A stretch of 64,000 nt of DNA from Streptomyces nodosus (lineage in GTDB: Bacteria > Actinomycetota > Actinomycetes > Streptomycetales > Streptomycetaceae). Location of the stretch: contig NZ_CP023747.1 of assembly GCF_008704995.1 (NCBI RefSeq), positions 1,054,001-1,118,000 of the forward strand, in the 5' to 3' direction. Each line of letters begins with the position of its first letter. The first letter of the stretch is position 1. The position numbers and the translations under genes were made by a program. Positions 9,739 to 18,554 of the stretch are shown here, one piece after another. Under the pieces are notes generated by a model. The model searched no databases, was not told the origin of the DNA, and worked only from the letters and a program-made list of their open reading frames with translations.

Positions 9739-10550
9739 GAGCGGGACTGGGCCATGACGTCGGTGCCGTCCGTGTGCTCGTGCCCGTGGTCGTGCGGGTG
9801 AGGGTGGTCATGGCCGTCCGCGCCGTCGTCCAGGAGGTCATGTGTGTGCCCGTGGTCGTGGGGCCGGGCCGCCATGACGGGCTCGTGAAGGGGGGCGCCG
9901 TCCGCGGCCGCCAGCGCCCGGTCGAGCAGGGCGCCGAGCCCCGAGTCCCGGCGGGCCGAGGTGAGCAGCACCTCCACCCCGGGGTTGACCTGCTCGACGT
10001 TGGCGCGGAACGCCGCCTCGTCGAAGTCGACGGCGTCCGCGATATCGGTCTTGGTGACCACCACCAGCTGGGCGAGACCGAAGGCGGTGGGGTACTTGAG
10101 CGGCTTGTCCTCGCCCTCGGTGACGGAGGCGAGGACCACGCGCAGGGTCTCCCCGAGGTCGTACGAGGCCGGGCAGACGAGATTGCCGACGTTCTCCACG
10201 AACAGCAGCCGGGTCCCGTCCGGCAGCCAGCCCTGCAGATGGCGCGCGAGCATCGCCGCCTCCAGATGGCACAGCCCGTCGGTGAGCACCTGCTTGACCG
10301 GGACGCCCGAACGGGCCAGCCGGGCCGCGTCGTTCTCGGTGGCGAGGTCGGCGCTGAGCGCGGCGACCGGCACGGACCGCTCACGCGCCAGCACCAGTTC
10401 CCGCTCCAGCAGGGCGGTCTTGCCGCTGCCGGGGCTGGAGAGCAGATTGACCACGGTGGTGCCGCGGGCGGCCAGTTCGGCGCGCAGGGTGTGAGCCGCC
10501 CGGTCGTTCTTGGCGAGTACGGCCTGCTTCAGGTCCACCACACGGCACAT
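9735..10550 (-). CDS. hypB: Hydrogenase nickel-incorporation GTPase HypB with C-terminal His tail
   Basis: GTPase of 271 residues that drives nickel delivery with HypA. The P-loop is SSPGSGKTALLERE, and NVGNLVCPASYDLGE plus VTKTDIADAV mark the SIMIBI-class switch and guanine-specificity regions. The N-terminus (MCRVVDLKQAVLAKND) lacks both the usual His-rich stretch and the CXXGC nickel motif. Instead a His/Asp-rich segment with 11 histidines in about 30 residues (HDHGHTH, then GHDHPHPHDHGHEH) lies close to the C-terminus. By analogy with N-terminal His tails it should store or buffer nickel (inference). It lies 3 bp downstream of hypA. Confidence 0.96.
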   Translation of the reverse strand: MCRVVDLKQAVLAKNDRAAHTLRAELAARGTTVVNLLSSPGSGKTALLERELVLARERSVPVAALSADLATENDAARLARSGVPVKQVLTDGLCHLEAAMLARHLQGWLPDGTRLLFVENVGNLVCPASYDLGETLRVVLASVTEGEDKPLKYPTAFGLAQLVVVTKTDIADAVDFDEAAFRANVEQVNPGVEVLLTSARRDSGLGALLDRALAAADGAPLHEPVMAARPHDHGHTHDLLDDGADGHDHPHPHDHGHEHTDGTDVMAQSRS

Positions 10551-10553
10551 GGT

Positions 10554-10949
10554 TCAGCACTCCTCGGGGATCGGTTCGGGGACGGGTGCGGGGGTCCGGC
10601 CGTCCTCCCAGCGCACGCCGACGATCTGCAGTTCACGGCCCGACAGCAGGTCGGTCCTCCCGCCGTCGCACTGCGGACAGCTCAGCAGCGGCGGCACCCC
10701 CACGGCCCATTCCTGGGCGCACGGCGCGCAGCGGGCCCGGCCGGGCACCGTCTCCGTGATCAGCTCGGCGCCCTCCAGCACGGTCCCCGCGCAGGCCAGT
10801 TCGAAGCAGAAGGACAGGGCCTCGGGCACCACGCCCGCCAGCTCGCCGACCTGGAGCCGCACCGAACACACCGCCGTGACGTCACCGGCCCGCTCGGCGG
10901 CCTCCTCGACCTGGCCGATCACCGCCATCGCGATGGACATCTCGTGCAT
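10554..10949 (-). CDS. hypA: Hydrogenase nickel metallochaperone HypA
   Basis: Nickel-binding partner of HypB, 131 residues. I chose the ATG at 10947-10949 because it gives the invariant MHE N-terminus, whose His2 is the nickel ligand. An upstream in-frame start near 11024 would bury it. The zinc site is formed by CAPC and CPQC. The C-terminus GRELQIVGVRWED is typical, followed by a short Pro/Glu-rich tail ending in PEEC. About 180 bp of apparently non-coding sequence separates it from the peptidase gene upstream. Confidence 0.95.
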   Translation of the reverse strand: MHEMSIAMAVIGQVEEAAERAGDVTAVCSVRLQVGELAGVVPEALSFCFELACAGTVLEGAELITETVPGRARCAPCAQEWAVGVPPLLSCPQCDGGRTDLLSGRELQIVGVRWEDGRTPAPVPEPIPEEC

Positions 10950-11133
10950 GGGTCTCCGTCCCGGCGACGACCCGGTCCCCGCCCCGGGGCGCGGGGCGTG
11001 CGGATACGGCCCGCCGTTGACCATTAGAGGCGAGGCGCCGAGGGCCCGGGGACCGGCGCGCCGTCGCCACCCGGCCGCGTACGCCGTTCGCCGCAGCGGC
11101 GGGAAGCGGCACGCACGGCCGGGTGCGGCCCGG

Positions 11134-11667
11134 TCACAGCGCCGGCGACTCGGCCGCCGGACCGCCCGGTCGCACGGTCCGCAGCAGGTCCTCGATCAGC
11201 CGGACCGCCTCGGGAACGGCCGCGGACACCGGTGGGCTGAGGCCGATGCGCTCCTCCACCGAGGCGGGTTCGCATCCCACCACCAGGGTGCGCCGGGGCG
11301 GGGGCGTGCCGGTTCCCGCGCAGAGCGTGCCCAGCAGGGCGAGCACGGCGTCGGGGGCCATCCGGTGGCCGTCGAGCGGAATGCCTTCGGGGGCGTCCCC
11401 CGCGGCGAGGTCGTGCTCGATGACATAGAGGGTGCCGGGCTTCTCGCCGCGCCGGGTGGCGTCCACGAGGATCAGGGTGTCGTAGCCGTCGAGGAGTTGA
11501 TAGGCGAGGTGCATTCCGCGCACCCCGATGTCCACGACCTCGACCTGCCCGGGCAGCTCACGCCCCAGGAGCGCGCGCACGGCCTCCACGCCGAAGCCGT
11601 CGTCACCGAGGAAGACGTTCCCGATGCCGGCCACCAGGACTCTGCCGTCGTCCGGGGGGATGCTCAT
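11134..11667 (-). CDS. Hydrogenase maturation endopeptidase (HybD/HupD family)
   Basis: Protease of 177 residues that removes the C-terminal peptide of the large subunit after nickel insertion. The family start VLVAGIGNVFLGDDGFGVE is present, followed by VEVVDIGVRGMHLAYQLLDG and LDGHRMAPDAVLALLG, which supplies the conserved His. In E. coli HybD the nickel-recognition residues are Glu16, Asp62 and His93; here the first position is Asp (GDDGFG). Its substrate should be HhyL, which has a 22-residue extension after the last metal motif. The ATG overlaps the stop of the upstream accessory gene. Confidence 0.93.
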   Translation of the reverse strand: MSIPPDDGRVLVAGIGNVFLGDDGFGVEAVRALLGRELPGQVEVVDIGVRGMHLAYQLLDGYDTLILVDATRRGEKPGTLYVIEHDLAAGDAPEGIPLDGHRMAPDAVLALLGTLCAGTGTPPPRRTLVVGCEPASVEERIGLSPPVSAAVPEAVRLIEDLLRTVRPGGPAAESPAL

Positions 11668-12896
11668 GCGCCGTCCTCCAGCGGGGTGATCTCGTCGGGG
11701 CGGAAGTAGAGGAAGACCCCCTGGTCCCGGCGGATGTCGGCGCCCGGGTCGTCGTCCACCGTCACCGCCAGGTGCACCGAGCCGTCCACGTCGTTCAGCA
11801 CGGACTCGACCGTCGCGGTGCGCCCCCGCAGGAACAGGTCCTGCACGTCGGTGCGCCGCAGGCCCGGGTCGAGCCGCACCCGGCTCCCGGCGGCCACCGT
11901 CCGGCCGTCCACCACGACCCGGCCGGGCAGCGGTCCTGGGGCGGTCCCGTCCACGGGCTCCCGCCATTCGGGGGGTTCGGTGCCGTCCGGAGCGGGGGGT
12001 TCTCCGGTGGCCCGGTACGGCGCGGCCGGACCGCCCGGGGCGGCGGAGGGGTGGTCCTCCAGGATGACCGGCGAGGACAGCACCACATCCACACGGCCCG
12101 GTTCGCCCACCAGCACGGGCCAGGTGTGCAGATTGCGGCAGGCCGCGATGGCGTCCTTCGCCCACTCGGGGGGATGCGCCATGGACAGGAACGCCCCGTC
12201 GCTGAGCCCCATCAGAAGGTGGGTGGCCACCAGCGAGTACGGGAGCGCGGCGTCCCGGTCGGCGGCCCGGCCGTCCGGGGGTGTCCAGGCGGTGGTGTTC
12301 TCGACGACGGCGGTGAGCCGCATCAGCCGGAAGGGCCCGTCGAGCAGGCGTGCCGACAGCCGCAGTACGCCGCTGATCTCCTCCTGACGGTGGATCAGGC
12401 GGCCTCCGGCCCGGCCGTCCTCGTCGGGGAGCGGCGCCCGTTCCTCCGCCGCGGGCCGGGTGAAGGCGATCGTGACCTCGTCGCCGCCGATGAGTTCGTC
12501 CACCGCCACGACCGCCTCGACGCGTTCCTCGGTTCCCTCGTCCCGGGGGCCCGGGCCGCGTCCGCCCGCCCCGGGTTCCGCCGCGCCCGTGGCCGCGGCG
12601 CCCGGGTCCGCGGGCTGGACCGTGCGCCGCCGGACGCGCAGAAAGCGCAGCTCGACGGCGAGTCCGGCGCCCTTCCTGGCTTCCATCAGGCATTCGGTGT
12701 GCTGGAAGTCGTAGGCCTCGCCGTCCGGGTTCCAGGCGGGCGGTACCAGCACCCCGAACTGAGGGTGCAGCCGGTTCCTGGCCGTGGCGGCACGGGACGG
12801 GTGCAGCGGACAGCCCTCGAAGAGGACGGCGTCGGCCACCCGCCGGGCTCGGGCGAGGCGTGCCTCCGTCTCCGGGGCGAACGCGGTGACGCTCAC
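11664..12896 (-). CDS. Hydrogenase-associated accessory protein (410 aa), paralogue of the product at 19707
   Basis: Function unknown. It starts at GTG (12894-12896), overlapping the hypX stop, and its own stop overlaps the peptidase ATG. The N-terminal 320 residues match the 394-residue product at 19707-20891: ARRVADAVLFEGCPLHPS against EACAVADAVLYEGYLLYPY, AVVAVDELIGGDEV against DLVVALDELLGGKRE, and CRNLHTWPVLVG followed by VVLSSPVILEDHP against CRNLHTFPVLAG followed by LVLSSPIILPDHP. The last 80 residues differ and look like a small beta-barrel (VVVDGRTVAAGSRVRLDPG, RTATVESVLNDVDGSVHLAV). Genomic position ties it to hydrogenase assembly. It lacks a metal-binding Cys cluster and a signal peptide. 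Confidence 0.85.
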   Translation of the reverse strand: MSVTAFAPETEARLARARRVADAVLFEGCPLHPSRAATARNRLHPQFGVLVPPAWNPDGEAYDFQHTECLMEARKGAGLAVELRFLRVRRRTVQPADPGAAATGAAEPGAGGRGPGPRDEGTEERVEAVVAVDELIGGDEVTIAFTRPAAEERAPLPDEDGRAGGRLIHRQEEISGVLRLSARLLDGPFRLMRLTAVVENTTAWTPPDGRAADRDAALPYSLVATHLLMGLSDGAFLSMAHPPEWAKDAIAACRNLHTWPVLVGEPGRVDVVLSSPVILEDHPSAAPGGPAAPYRATGEPPAPDGTEPPEWREPVDGTAPGPLPGRVVVDGRTVAAGSRVRLDPGLRRTDVQDLFLRGRTATVESVLNDVDGSVHLAVTVDDDPGADIRRDQGVFLYFRPDEITPLEDGA

Positions 12897-14629
12897 TGCG
12901 CGGTCCTTCCGGTCGTCGGGATCTGGGACCGGAACGGCTCGGTCCCGGTCCGGCCGCCCGGCAGAAGTGCGAGGTGCGGGGGTGTGCCGGGCGGCTTCTC
13001 CTTGCGCACGAAGGCGCGTCTGAGGGCGTGATAGGGGGCGTCGGGGTCGTGGAAGACGCGGTGCATCTCGGCCAGTTCCCGTTCCCGGAAAGCGGAGAGG
13101 GGCTCGATGCCCTGCCGGCGGTCCAGTTCCGCCTTCTTCGCCGCGATACGGGACCGGGTGCCGGGCAGCGACGCCAGCCGGGCCGCCAGCCGGACGGTCT
13201 CCTCCGGGAAGTCCTGCGGCCGGCAGCCGAGCACCCGGTCGACGAGACCGAGGCCGCGGGCGCTCACCGCGCTGACCGGCAGGGCCTCGCGCATCAGCCG
13301 TTCGGCCGCCGCCGCACCCACCCGGCGGGGCAGCGTGTACGTCCAGTACTCCGAGCCGTAGAGGCCCATCAGCCGGTAGTGCGGGTTCAGCACACAGCCG
13401 GCGCGGCACCACACCTCGTCGGCGGCCAGGGCGAGCATCGCCCCTCCGGCGGCGGCATTGCCCCCGAGCGCGGCGACCACCAGCCGGTCCGTGGTCGTCA
13501 GGACCGCCTCGACGAGGTCGTCGAGGGCGTTGATGTTGGCCCAGGCCTCGGCCGCGGGGTCCTCGGCGGCCTCGATGACATTGAGGTGGATCCCGTTGCA
13601 GAAGAAGTCCCGTGCGCCGCCCAGCACCAGCACCGAGGTCGGGCGCGCGCAGGCCGTCCGGTAGGCCGCCAGCAGACGCCGGCACTGGGTGGTGCCGAGG
13701 GCGCCGCCCGGGAAGGAGAACGAGAGGACGCCGACGTTCCGCTCCTCCCGGTAGCGGATGTCGGTCCAGGTGCGCCACCCGGGCTCCGGGAGCGCGGGCA
13801 GCCGCGGCAGCGGGGGCAGCCGGTCGCCGAGGGCCTGCACGGCGGGGAGTTTGAAGGTGGGCGGCCGGCCCGGTGCGCGCCGCCGCCGCAGCTCGGGGAT
13901 CCATACGGCGCCGTCGCTCGTCGCCCGGCAGATCGCCCCGGCCCTGGTGGCGACCAGTTCCCCCGGGCCGCCGCGCAGGATGTCCTCCGGATGGCCGCCG
14001 TGCAGATACCACTCCTCGCCGAGCAGGGTGTCCAGCACTCCGGGCTGGGAGTCCGCGGCGCGCAGCTTGCGCAGCACGGCCGGGGTCGTGTCGTGGTGCC
14101 AGTCGATGTGCCGGACGCTCTGGTCGAGGTACGGGCGGGTGCGCGCGGTGTCCTGCCGGAGCGGGACGTACGCACCGGAGGCGAAGCGGTCCACGGCGAG
14201 CAGGACGGCCGCGAGTGCCGCGTCGGCGATCTCGCCCCGGTACAGGTCGCTCTTGGACACCGGGGGGACGGGGCAGGCGACGGACGCCCACACGGCACCG
14301 GCGTCCAGCTCCTCCTCGGCCTGGAGGACCGTCACCCCCCATTGTCCGGCGCCCTCCTGGATCGCCCAGTCGAGCGAGGACGGTCCCCGGTCCCCCACGG
14401 GGCCCGGGTGGACGACGAAGCAGGGGCGGTCGGCCCACACCTCCCGGGGGATGGAGGTCTTCAGCATCGGCGCCAGGACGAGCCGTGGCGCGTGCCGCCG
14501 TACCGCTTCCGTCAGTGAGGTGGTGGGCAGAGCGAGTTCCGTCGCCACGGTGTGGCCGTGGTCGCGCAGTTCGGCGTGTACGCGCTGGGTGAGGCTGTTG
14601 AACGCGCTGGCCACGAGCAGGATGTGCAC
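12893..14629 (-). CDS. hypX: Hydrogenase maturation factor HypX (HoxX)
   Basis: Two-domain protein of 578 residues. Known HypX enzymes use a folate-derived formyl group to make CO for the active-site iron under aerobic conditions. The N-terminal formyltransferase-like domain (to about 270) contains LVLAPMLKTSIPREVW, CFVVHPGPVGDRGPSSLDWA and LYRGEIADAALAAVL. The C-terminal enoyl-CoA hydratase/crotonase domain (about 290-530) contains GGALGTTQCRRLLAAY, LVLGGARDFFCNGIHLNV and GGNAAAGGAMLALAADEVW. The start is GTG (14627-14629) with an 11-bp tandem repeat that duplicates the Shine-Dalgarno sequence. First gene of the hyp operon, and consistent with an oxygen-tolerant hydrogenase. Confidence 0.95.
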   Translation of the reverse strand: MHILLVASAFNSLTQRVHAELRDHGHTVATELALPTTSLTEAVRRHAPRLVLAPMLKTSIPREVWADRPCFVVHPGPVGDRGPSSLDWAIQEGAGQWGVTVLQAEEELDAGAVWASVACPVPPVSKSDLYRGEIADAALAAVLLAVDRFASGAYVPLRQDTARTRPYLDQSVRHIDWHHDTTPAVLRKLRAADSQPGVLDTLLGEEWYLHGGHPEDILRGGPGELVATRAGAICRATSDGAVWIPELRRRRAPGRPPTFKLPAVQALGDRLPPLPRLPALPEPGWRTWTDIRYREERNVGVLSFSFPGGALGTTQCRRLLAAYRTACARPTSVLVLGGARDFFCNGIHLNVIEAAEDPAAEAWANINALDDLVEAVLTTTDRLVVAALGGNAAAGGAMLALAADEVWCRAGCVLNPHYRLMGLYGSEYWTYTLPRRVGAAAAERLMREALPVSAVSARGLGLVDRVLGCRPQDFPEETVRLAARLASLPGTRSRIAAKKAELDRRQGIEPLSAFRERELAEMHRVFHDPDAPYHALRRAFVRKEKPPGTPPHLALLPGGRTGTEPFRSQIPTTGRTAQ

Positions 14630-14630
14630 T

Positions 14631-14658
14631 GCGGACTCCCGGCGGACTCCCGGCGGAC
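14631..14658. repeat. 11-bp tandem repeat duplicating the hypX ribosome-binding site
   Basis: Two and a half copies of GCGGACTCCCG directly upstream of hypX. On the coding strand each copy supplies a GGGAG element, the nearer one about 6 bases from the GTG start. Confidence 0.7.
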
Positions 14659-14790
14659 GGCGGTGCGGGCAGCGTAGCCCCGTGTCCCGGGGTCACCGGG
14701 GAGGTCCGCCCGCAAGCCCGCCGAATGGCGGCCGGGTCACCCGAAAGCGGGCGCCGGACGGCCGATCCCCCCACCTCATCTGGAGTTCAC

Positions 14791-15648
14791 GTGGCATATG
14801 CGTCCCCTTCCGGCTCTTCCGGAACAGGCCCCGCCCGCACCCCGCGCCGCGCTCTTCTCGTGCTGTTCGGGGCGTCCCTGGTGGGCGCCCCGGTGCTCGG
14901 CACCCCGCACGCCCGGGCCGCTCCGGGGACCGCCGGGGCGAGCGGACTCGACAGCCCGGCGAAGAAGGAGATCGCCATGGAACTGGTGGCGAGCGCGGAG
15001 AACTCCACCCTCGACTGGCGGGCCCAGTACCGGTACATCGAGGACCTCGGCGACGGGCGCGGCTACACCGCGGGGATCGTCGGATTCTGCTCCGGCACCG
15101 GTGACCTGCTGGACCTCGTCCGGCTCTACACCCGCCGCAGGCCGGGGAACGTGCTCGCCCGGTATCTGCCGGCCCTGCGCGGGGTCGACGGCACCGGCTC
15201 GCACCGGGGACTCGACCCCGGCTTCCCGGCGGACTGGCGCGGGGCGGCACGGGACGCGGCGTTCCGGCGGGCACAGGACGACGAACGCGACCGGGTGTAC
15301 TTCGAGCCCGCCGTCCGGCGGGGCAAGGCGGACGGGCTGGGGGTGCTGGGCCAGTTCCTGTACTACGACGCCCTCGTCATGCACGGCGACGGGGACGATC
15401 CGGAGAGCTTCCGCGGCATCCGGGGACGCGCCCTGCACGGGGCGCGGACTCCGGCGCGGGGCGGAGCCGAGACGGAATACCTCGGCGCCTTCCTGGACGC
15501 GCGGGTGTGGGCCATGAAGCGGGAGAAGGCCCACAGCGACACCAGCAGGGTCGACACCGCCCAGCGGGTCTTCCTGCGCGCGGGCAATCTGAACCTGGAC
15601 CCGCCGCTGGACTGGAAGGTGTACGGGGACCGCTATCACATCGGCTGA
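14791..15648 (+). CDS. Secreted chitosanase, glycoside hydrolase family 46
   Basis: Extracellular endo-chitosanase of 285 residues from GTG 14791, hydrolysing beta-1,4 links of partly deacetylated chitosan with inversion. A signal peptide (RRALLVLFGASLVGAPVLG) ends near TPHARA-AP. The mature region follows Streptomyces N174 chitosanase closely: KKEIAMELVASAENSTLDW holds the general acid Glu (E70 here, Glu22 of N174), and YIEDLGDGRGYTAGIVGFCS holds the catalytic Asp (D88, Asp40 of N174). The end (GNLNLDPPLDWKVYGDRY) is complete. I found no good CsnR-type palindrome (AGAAAGCTTTCT) upstream. It is one of the unrelated genes between the two hydrogenase blocks. Confidence 0.95.
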   Translation: MAYASPSGSSGTGPARTPRRALLVLFGASLVGAPVLGTPHARAAPGTAGASGLDSPAKKEIAMELVASAENSTLDWRAQYRYIEDLGDGRGYTAGIVGFCSGTGDLLDLVRLYTRRRPGNVLARYLPALRGVDGTGSHRGLDPGFPADWRGAARDAAFRRAQDDERDRVYFEPAVRRGKADGLGVLGQFLYYDALVMHGDGDDPESFRGIRGRALHGARTPARGGAETEYLGAFLDARVWAMKREKAHSDTSRVDTAQRVFLRAGNLNLDPPLDWKVYGDRYHIG

Positions 15649-15669
15649 CGGTCCGGCCCGGTACGGCGG

Positions 15670-17562
15670 CTACTCCAGCAGGAAGACCCTCAGCGGGTCG
15701 AACTCCACCCGGGTGCGCGCCCCGTCCCGGGCCCAGGTGACCTCGACGCGATCGCCGTCGACCCGCACCCGGGTGACGGCGTCGGCCAGGGGCGCGGGCT
15801 CCGGTGCGGCGGTGAGCCCGGCCAGGCACAGATGCACCGAGGTGCCGCCGGCCCGCCCGCCGAGCCGGGGCAGCCGTGCCCAGCGGGTCCAGGCCGTGCC
15901 CCCGGGCGCACGGACCGGTTCGGGCCCGTCCTCCCAGCCGTGGAGTCCGTGCAGCTGGGAGACCAGCGGTTCCTCGGGTCCGGTGGCCCACCCCGTATGG
16001 GTGACGCGGGCTCCGTCCGGCGCTCCGATCACCCGGTGGACACGCAGTTCATGGCGGCCCCGTACCACCGTGACGCTCTCCACCCGAAGGCCCGGCACCA
16101 TCGGGGGTCCGTCGGTGAAGACGGGCCGGTGCCAGGACGCGGCCCAGCCCCAGCCGTCGCCGTGCCCCGCTCCCAGGGGGTGGATACGGCGCCGTACGCT
16201 CCCCACGCCCCGCACCTGGACCGAGAGATGGTTGTCGGCGACGTTCCCGGCGGCCGTCGGACCGGTGCGGGTGGAGTACGCCTGGCGTCCGTAGTGCGGA
16301 TCGTCCTCGGCCGCCGACTCCCCCTCGTGGGGGCGCACATGGTCGCTGCCGTGGTTGTGCAGCCGTACGATCCCGTCGGCGCGTGTCGTCTGCAGCAGCA
16401 GCCCCGGCGCGGGCAGGGCGAGGACCCGGTCGGCCTCCTCGACCGGGGCGGGTTCCTCCCGCGCCGTCCACAGGGGGTGGCCGGCGGGTGCCAGCAGGGC
16501 GACGAACGCCTTCGACGCCCAGTACGGGGACGCCGGGCCCGAGTAGCTCTGCAGGGTGGCCTCATGGGGGCCGTGCCAGCCGAGGCTCAGCAGCCCGTCC
16601 CCGGTCAGGGCGCCGCGGTCCAGGAAATGGCGCAGGGTTCCGCTGACCAGACGCCGGGAGGTGCCGGGCGTCAGCGGGGTGTGGCCGGTGAGGGCGCCGA
16701 GGCCCACGGCCGCCGCGGTGGCGAACCGGTAGGTCAGCGACCGGCCGAAGTGCAGGGGTGCGCCGTCCGCGCCGAACATCAGCGCATAGCCGTCCAGATG
16801 GGTGCGCAGCCGCGCCCCGAGGTGGGCCGACAGCTCCTCGTCCCCGGCGAGATGGGCGTCGAGCATCGGATACAGATGCAGGGCCCAGCCGTTGTAGTGG
16901 TCGAAGGCGCGCCCGTCCCCGTCCGCGTACCAGCCGTCGCCGCGGTACCAGCCCTCCAGCAGCTCCAGGGCGCGGGCCCGGGCCGCGGCGGTCTCGGTGT
17001 CGCCGCGGCCGACCGACTCCAGGAACCCGGCGACCGTGAAGGGGAAGAGATACCAGTTGTTGGGGGCGGGGGTGTGCCGTAGCGCCCCGCGCAGCCATGC
17101 CTCCGCCCGGTCCTGGACCCCGGCGTCGAGCTGCCGCCACAGCCAGGGCGCGGTCAGCCGCAGCCCGAGGGCCACCGAGGCCGACTCCACCATCGGCTGG
17201 CCCTGGACGTCGTGGTCCAGGATCGACGGCCAGGACTCGGTGTCGTCACGGCCGGGGGTGCGGGTGCCGGCGTCCAGGCCCCGCGCACAGCGCTCCAGCA
17301 GGCCGTGCGGGTCCGCCCCGCCGGCGCCCGCGCCCCGGAAGGCGGCCGCGAGGAACGTACGGGCATAGCCCTCCAGTCCGTCGGAGCGCACCCCCGAGCG
17401 TGAGGGGCGTCCCGGCAGGTCGAGCAGGGAACACCCCGGGGTGCTCCAGCGCCATGCGGAGGCCAGCAGCCCGTCCGCCACCGTCTCCCAGTGGGCTCGG
17501 GTGTAGCCGGTGTACGGGCTCGACTCCCGGTCTTCCGGGGGCAGTTCGAAGGGGATGCTCAT
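15670..17562 (-). CDS. DUF2264 domain-containing protein
   Basis: Cytoplasmic protein of 630 residues with no signal peptide. I chose the start MSIPFELPPEDRE because it begins just before the conserved SPYTGYTRAHWETVADGLL segment. The first 350 residues form an alpha/alpha-barrel-like region: GYARTFLAAAFRGAG, WLRGALRHTPAPNNWYLFPF and HYNGWALHLYPM resemble polysaccharide lyase or unsaturated glycosyl hydrolase barrels. The last 250 residues are beta-rich. Homologues occur with carbohydrate-degrading genes, so a role on plant or fungal polysaccharide is plausible, but the activity is not established. Confidence 0.88.
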   Translation of the reverse strand: MSIPFELPPEDRESSPYTGYTRAHWETVADGLLASAWRWSTPGCSLLDLPGRPSRSGVRSDGLEGYARTFLAAAFRGAGAGGADPHGLLERCARGLDAGTRTPGRDDTESWPSILDHDVQGQPMVESASVALGLRLTAPWLWRQLDAGVQDRAEAWLRGALRHTPAPNNWYLFPFTVAGFLESVGRGDTETAAARARALELLEGWYRGDGWYADGDGRAFDHYNGWALHLYPMLDAHLAGDEELSAHLGARLRTHLDGYALMFGADGAPLHFGRSLTYRFATAAAVGLGALTGHTPLTPGTSRRLVSGTLRHFLDRGALTGDGLLSLGWHGPHEATLQSYSGPASPYWASKAFVALLAPAGHPLWTAREEPAPVEEADRVLALPAPGLLLQTTRADGIVRLHNHGSDHVRPHEGESAAEDDPHYGRQAYSTRTGPTAAGNVADNHLSVQVRGVGSVRRRIHPLGAGHGDGWGWAASWHRPVFTDGPPMVPGLRVESVTVVRGRHELRVHRVIGAPDGARVTHTGWATGPEEPLVSQLHGLHGWEDGPEPVRAPGGTAWTRWARLPRLGGRAGGTSVHLCLAGLTAAPEPAPLADAVTRVRVDGDRVEVTWARDGARTRVEFDPLRVFLLE

Positions 17563-17762
17563 GCCTGGAACACCAGCCTCTCGCGCGTACGGGCCACCGC
17601 ACGCCGGCATCGGAGGCCCGGCGCGTGACCTGGTCCGCCGGGCGGAGGCTGCTGACCGGACATGGCGCCTCCCGAGGTTCCCCGTGGTCCCGGGTCCCGG
17701 GGACGCGGCCTGTCCGGGACACGGGAATCCTCATGGCCCGGGAAGCGCCGGTCAAGGGGGCC

Positions 17763-18503
17763 TCAGGCCTGTGGTTCCACGGGGTCCAGCAGCCGGGCAC
17801 CGTTGTTCCGTACGTCGTTGACGGCCGTGGACACCGGGCGGACCGTCAGACGGCCGCCCGCGGGGGAGTCCAGCAGGGCGCGCAGCCGCACCGGGTCCCG
17901 GTGTGCGGGGTCCAGCCAGGCGTCCTGCCGGTCGGGGGCGAGGGCCAGCGGCATACGCGGGTGGATGCGGCCCGCGGCATCGGTGGCGTCCTTGGTGATG
18001 ATCGTGCAGGTCGCCAGCCAGGCCCCGGGGGCGTCGCCCTCGGGCACCGCGGGGTCGCGCCAGAACTCGTACAGCCCGGCGAGGGCCATCACCCGCCCGT
18101 CCTCGGGGCTGATGAAGTAGGGCTGTCTGCGCGCCCGGGTGCGGACTGTCGCCGGGACCGGCTGCCACTCGTAGAAGCCGTCGGCGGGCAGCAGACAGCG
18201 GCGTTCGAGGAAGGCACGGCGGAAGGCCGGTTTCTCCTGGACGGTCTCCACCCGGGCGTTGATCATTCTGGCGCCGGTCCCGGTGTCCTTCGCCCAGGAC
18301 GGCACCAGGCCCCACCGCAGCGGCCGCAGTTGCCGGGTGACGTCCCCGCCGCCCCGCGGTGTCCGTTCGAGAACCGCCCAGACGTCGTCGGTCGGGGCGA
18401 CGTTCCAGTTCGGTTCCAGGGCGTCCTGCCGGTTCCAGTCGGTGACCCCGAACAGCCGGACCAGCTCCCGCGGGCCCCGGGTGGACACATAGCGACCGCA
18501 CAT
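17763..18503 (-). CDS. SOS response-associated peptidase (SRAP, HMCES/YedK family)
   Basis: Protein of 246 residues. Family members form a thiazolidine DNA-protein crosslink with abasic sites in single-stranded DNA, using Cys2. The start must be the ATG at 18501-18503 because it places Cys2 correctly (MCGRYVSTRG); a longer reading from 18536 would block it. Other active-site residues are visible: Asn in MINARVET, Glu in LPADGFYEWQ and His in RIHPRMPLALAP. The gene is apparently monocistronic. Confidence 0.94.
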   Translation of the reverse strand: MCGRYVSTRGPRELVRLFGVTDWNRQDALEPNWNVAPTDDVWAVLERTPRGGGDVTRQLRPLRWGLVPSWAKDTGTGARMINARVETVQEKPAFRRAFLERRCLLPADGFYEWQPVPATVRTRARRQPYFISPEDGRVMALAGLYEFWRDPAVPEGDAPGAWLATCTIITKDATDAAGRIHPRMPLALAPDRQDAWLDPAHRDPVRLRALLDSPAGGRLTVRPVSTAVNDVRNNGARLLDPVEPQA

Positions 18504-18554
18504 GGGCTCACTGTGCCACGCACGATGCCGGGACACCGGCTGCCGGACCGCCGG

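Noticed and set aside
7132-9801. Plus-strand frame of 889 codons over hypF
   Set aside because: Antisense to an intact hypF with all motifs.
10554-11024. Longer HypA reading from 11024
   Set aside because: It would add 25 residues before the invariant MHE start; His2 must be near the N-terminus for nickel binding.
14725-14790. Longer chitosanase N-terminus from 14725
   Set aside because: It would place 22 polar residues before an already complete signal peptide; GTG 14791 gives the usual length.
14700-14790. Search for a CsnR operator before the chitosanase
   Set aside because: Only a half site (GAAAG) is visible; no AGAAAGCTTTCT-like palindrome.
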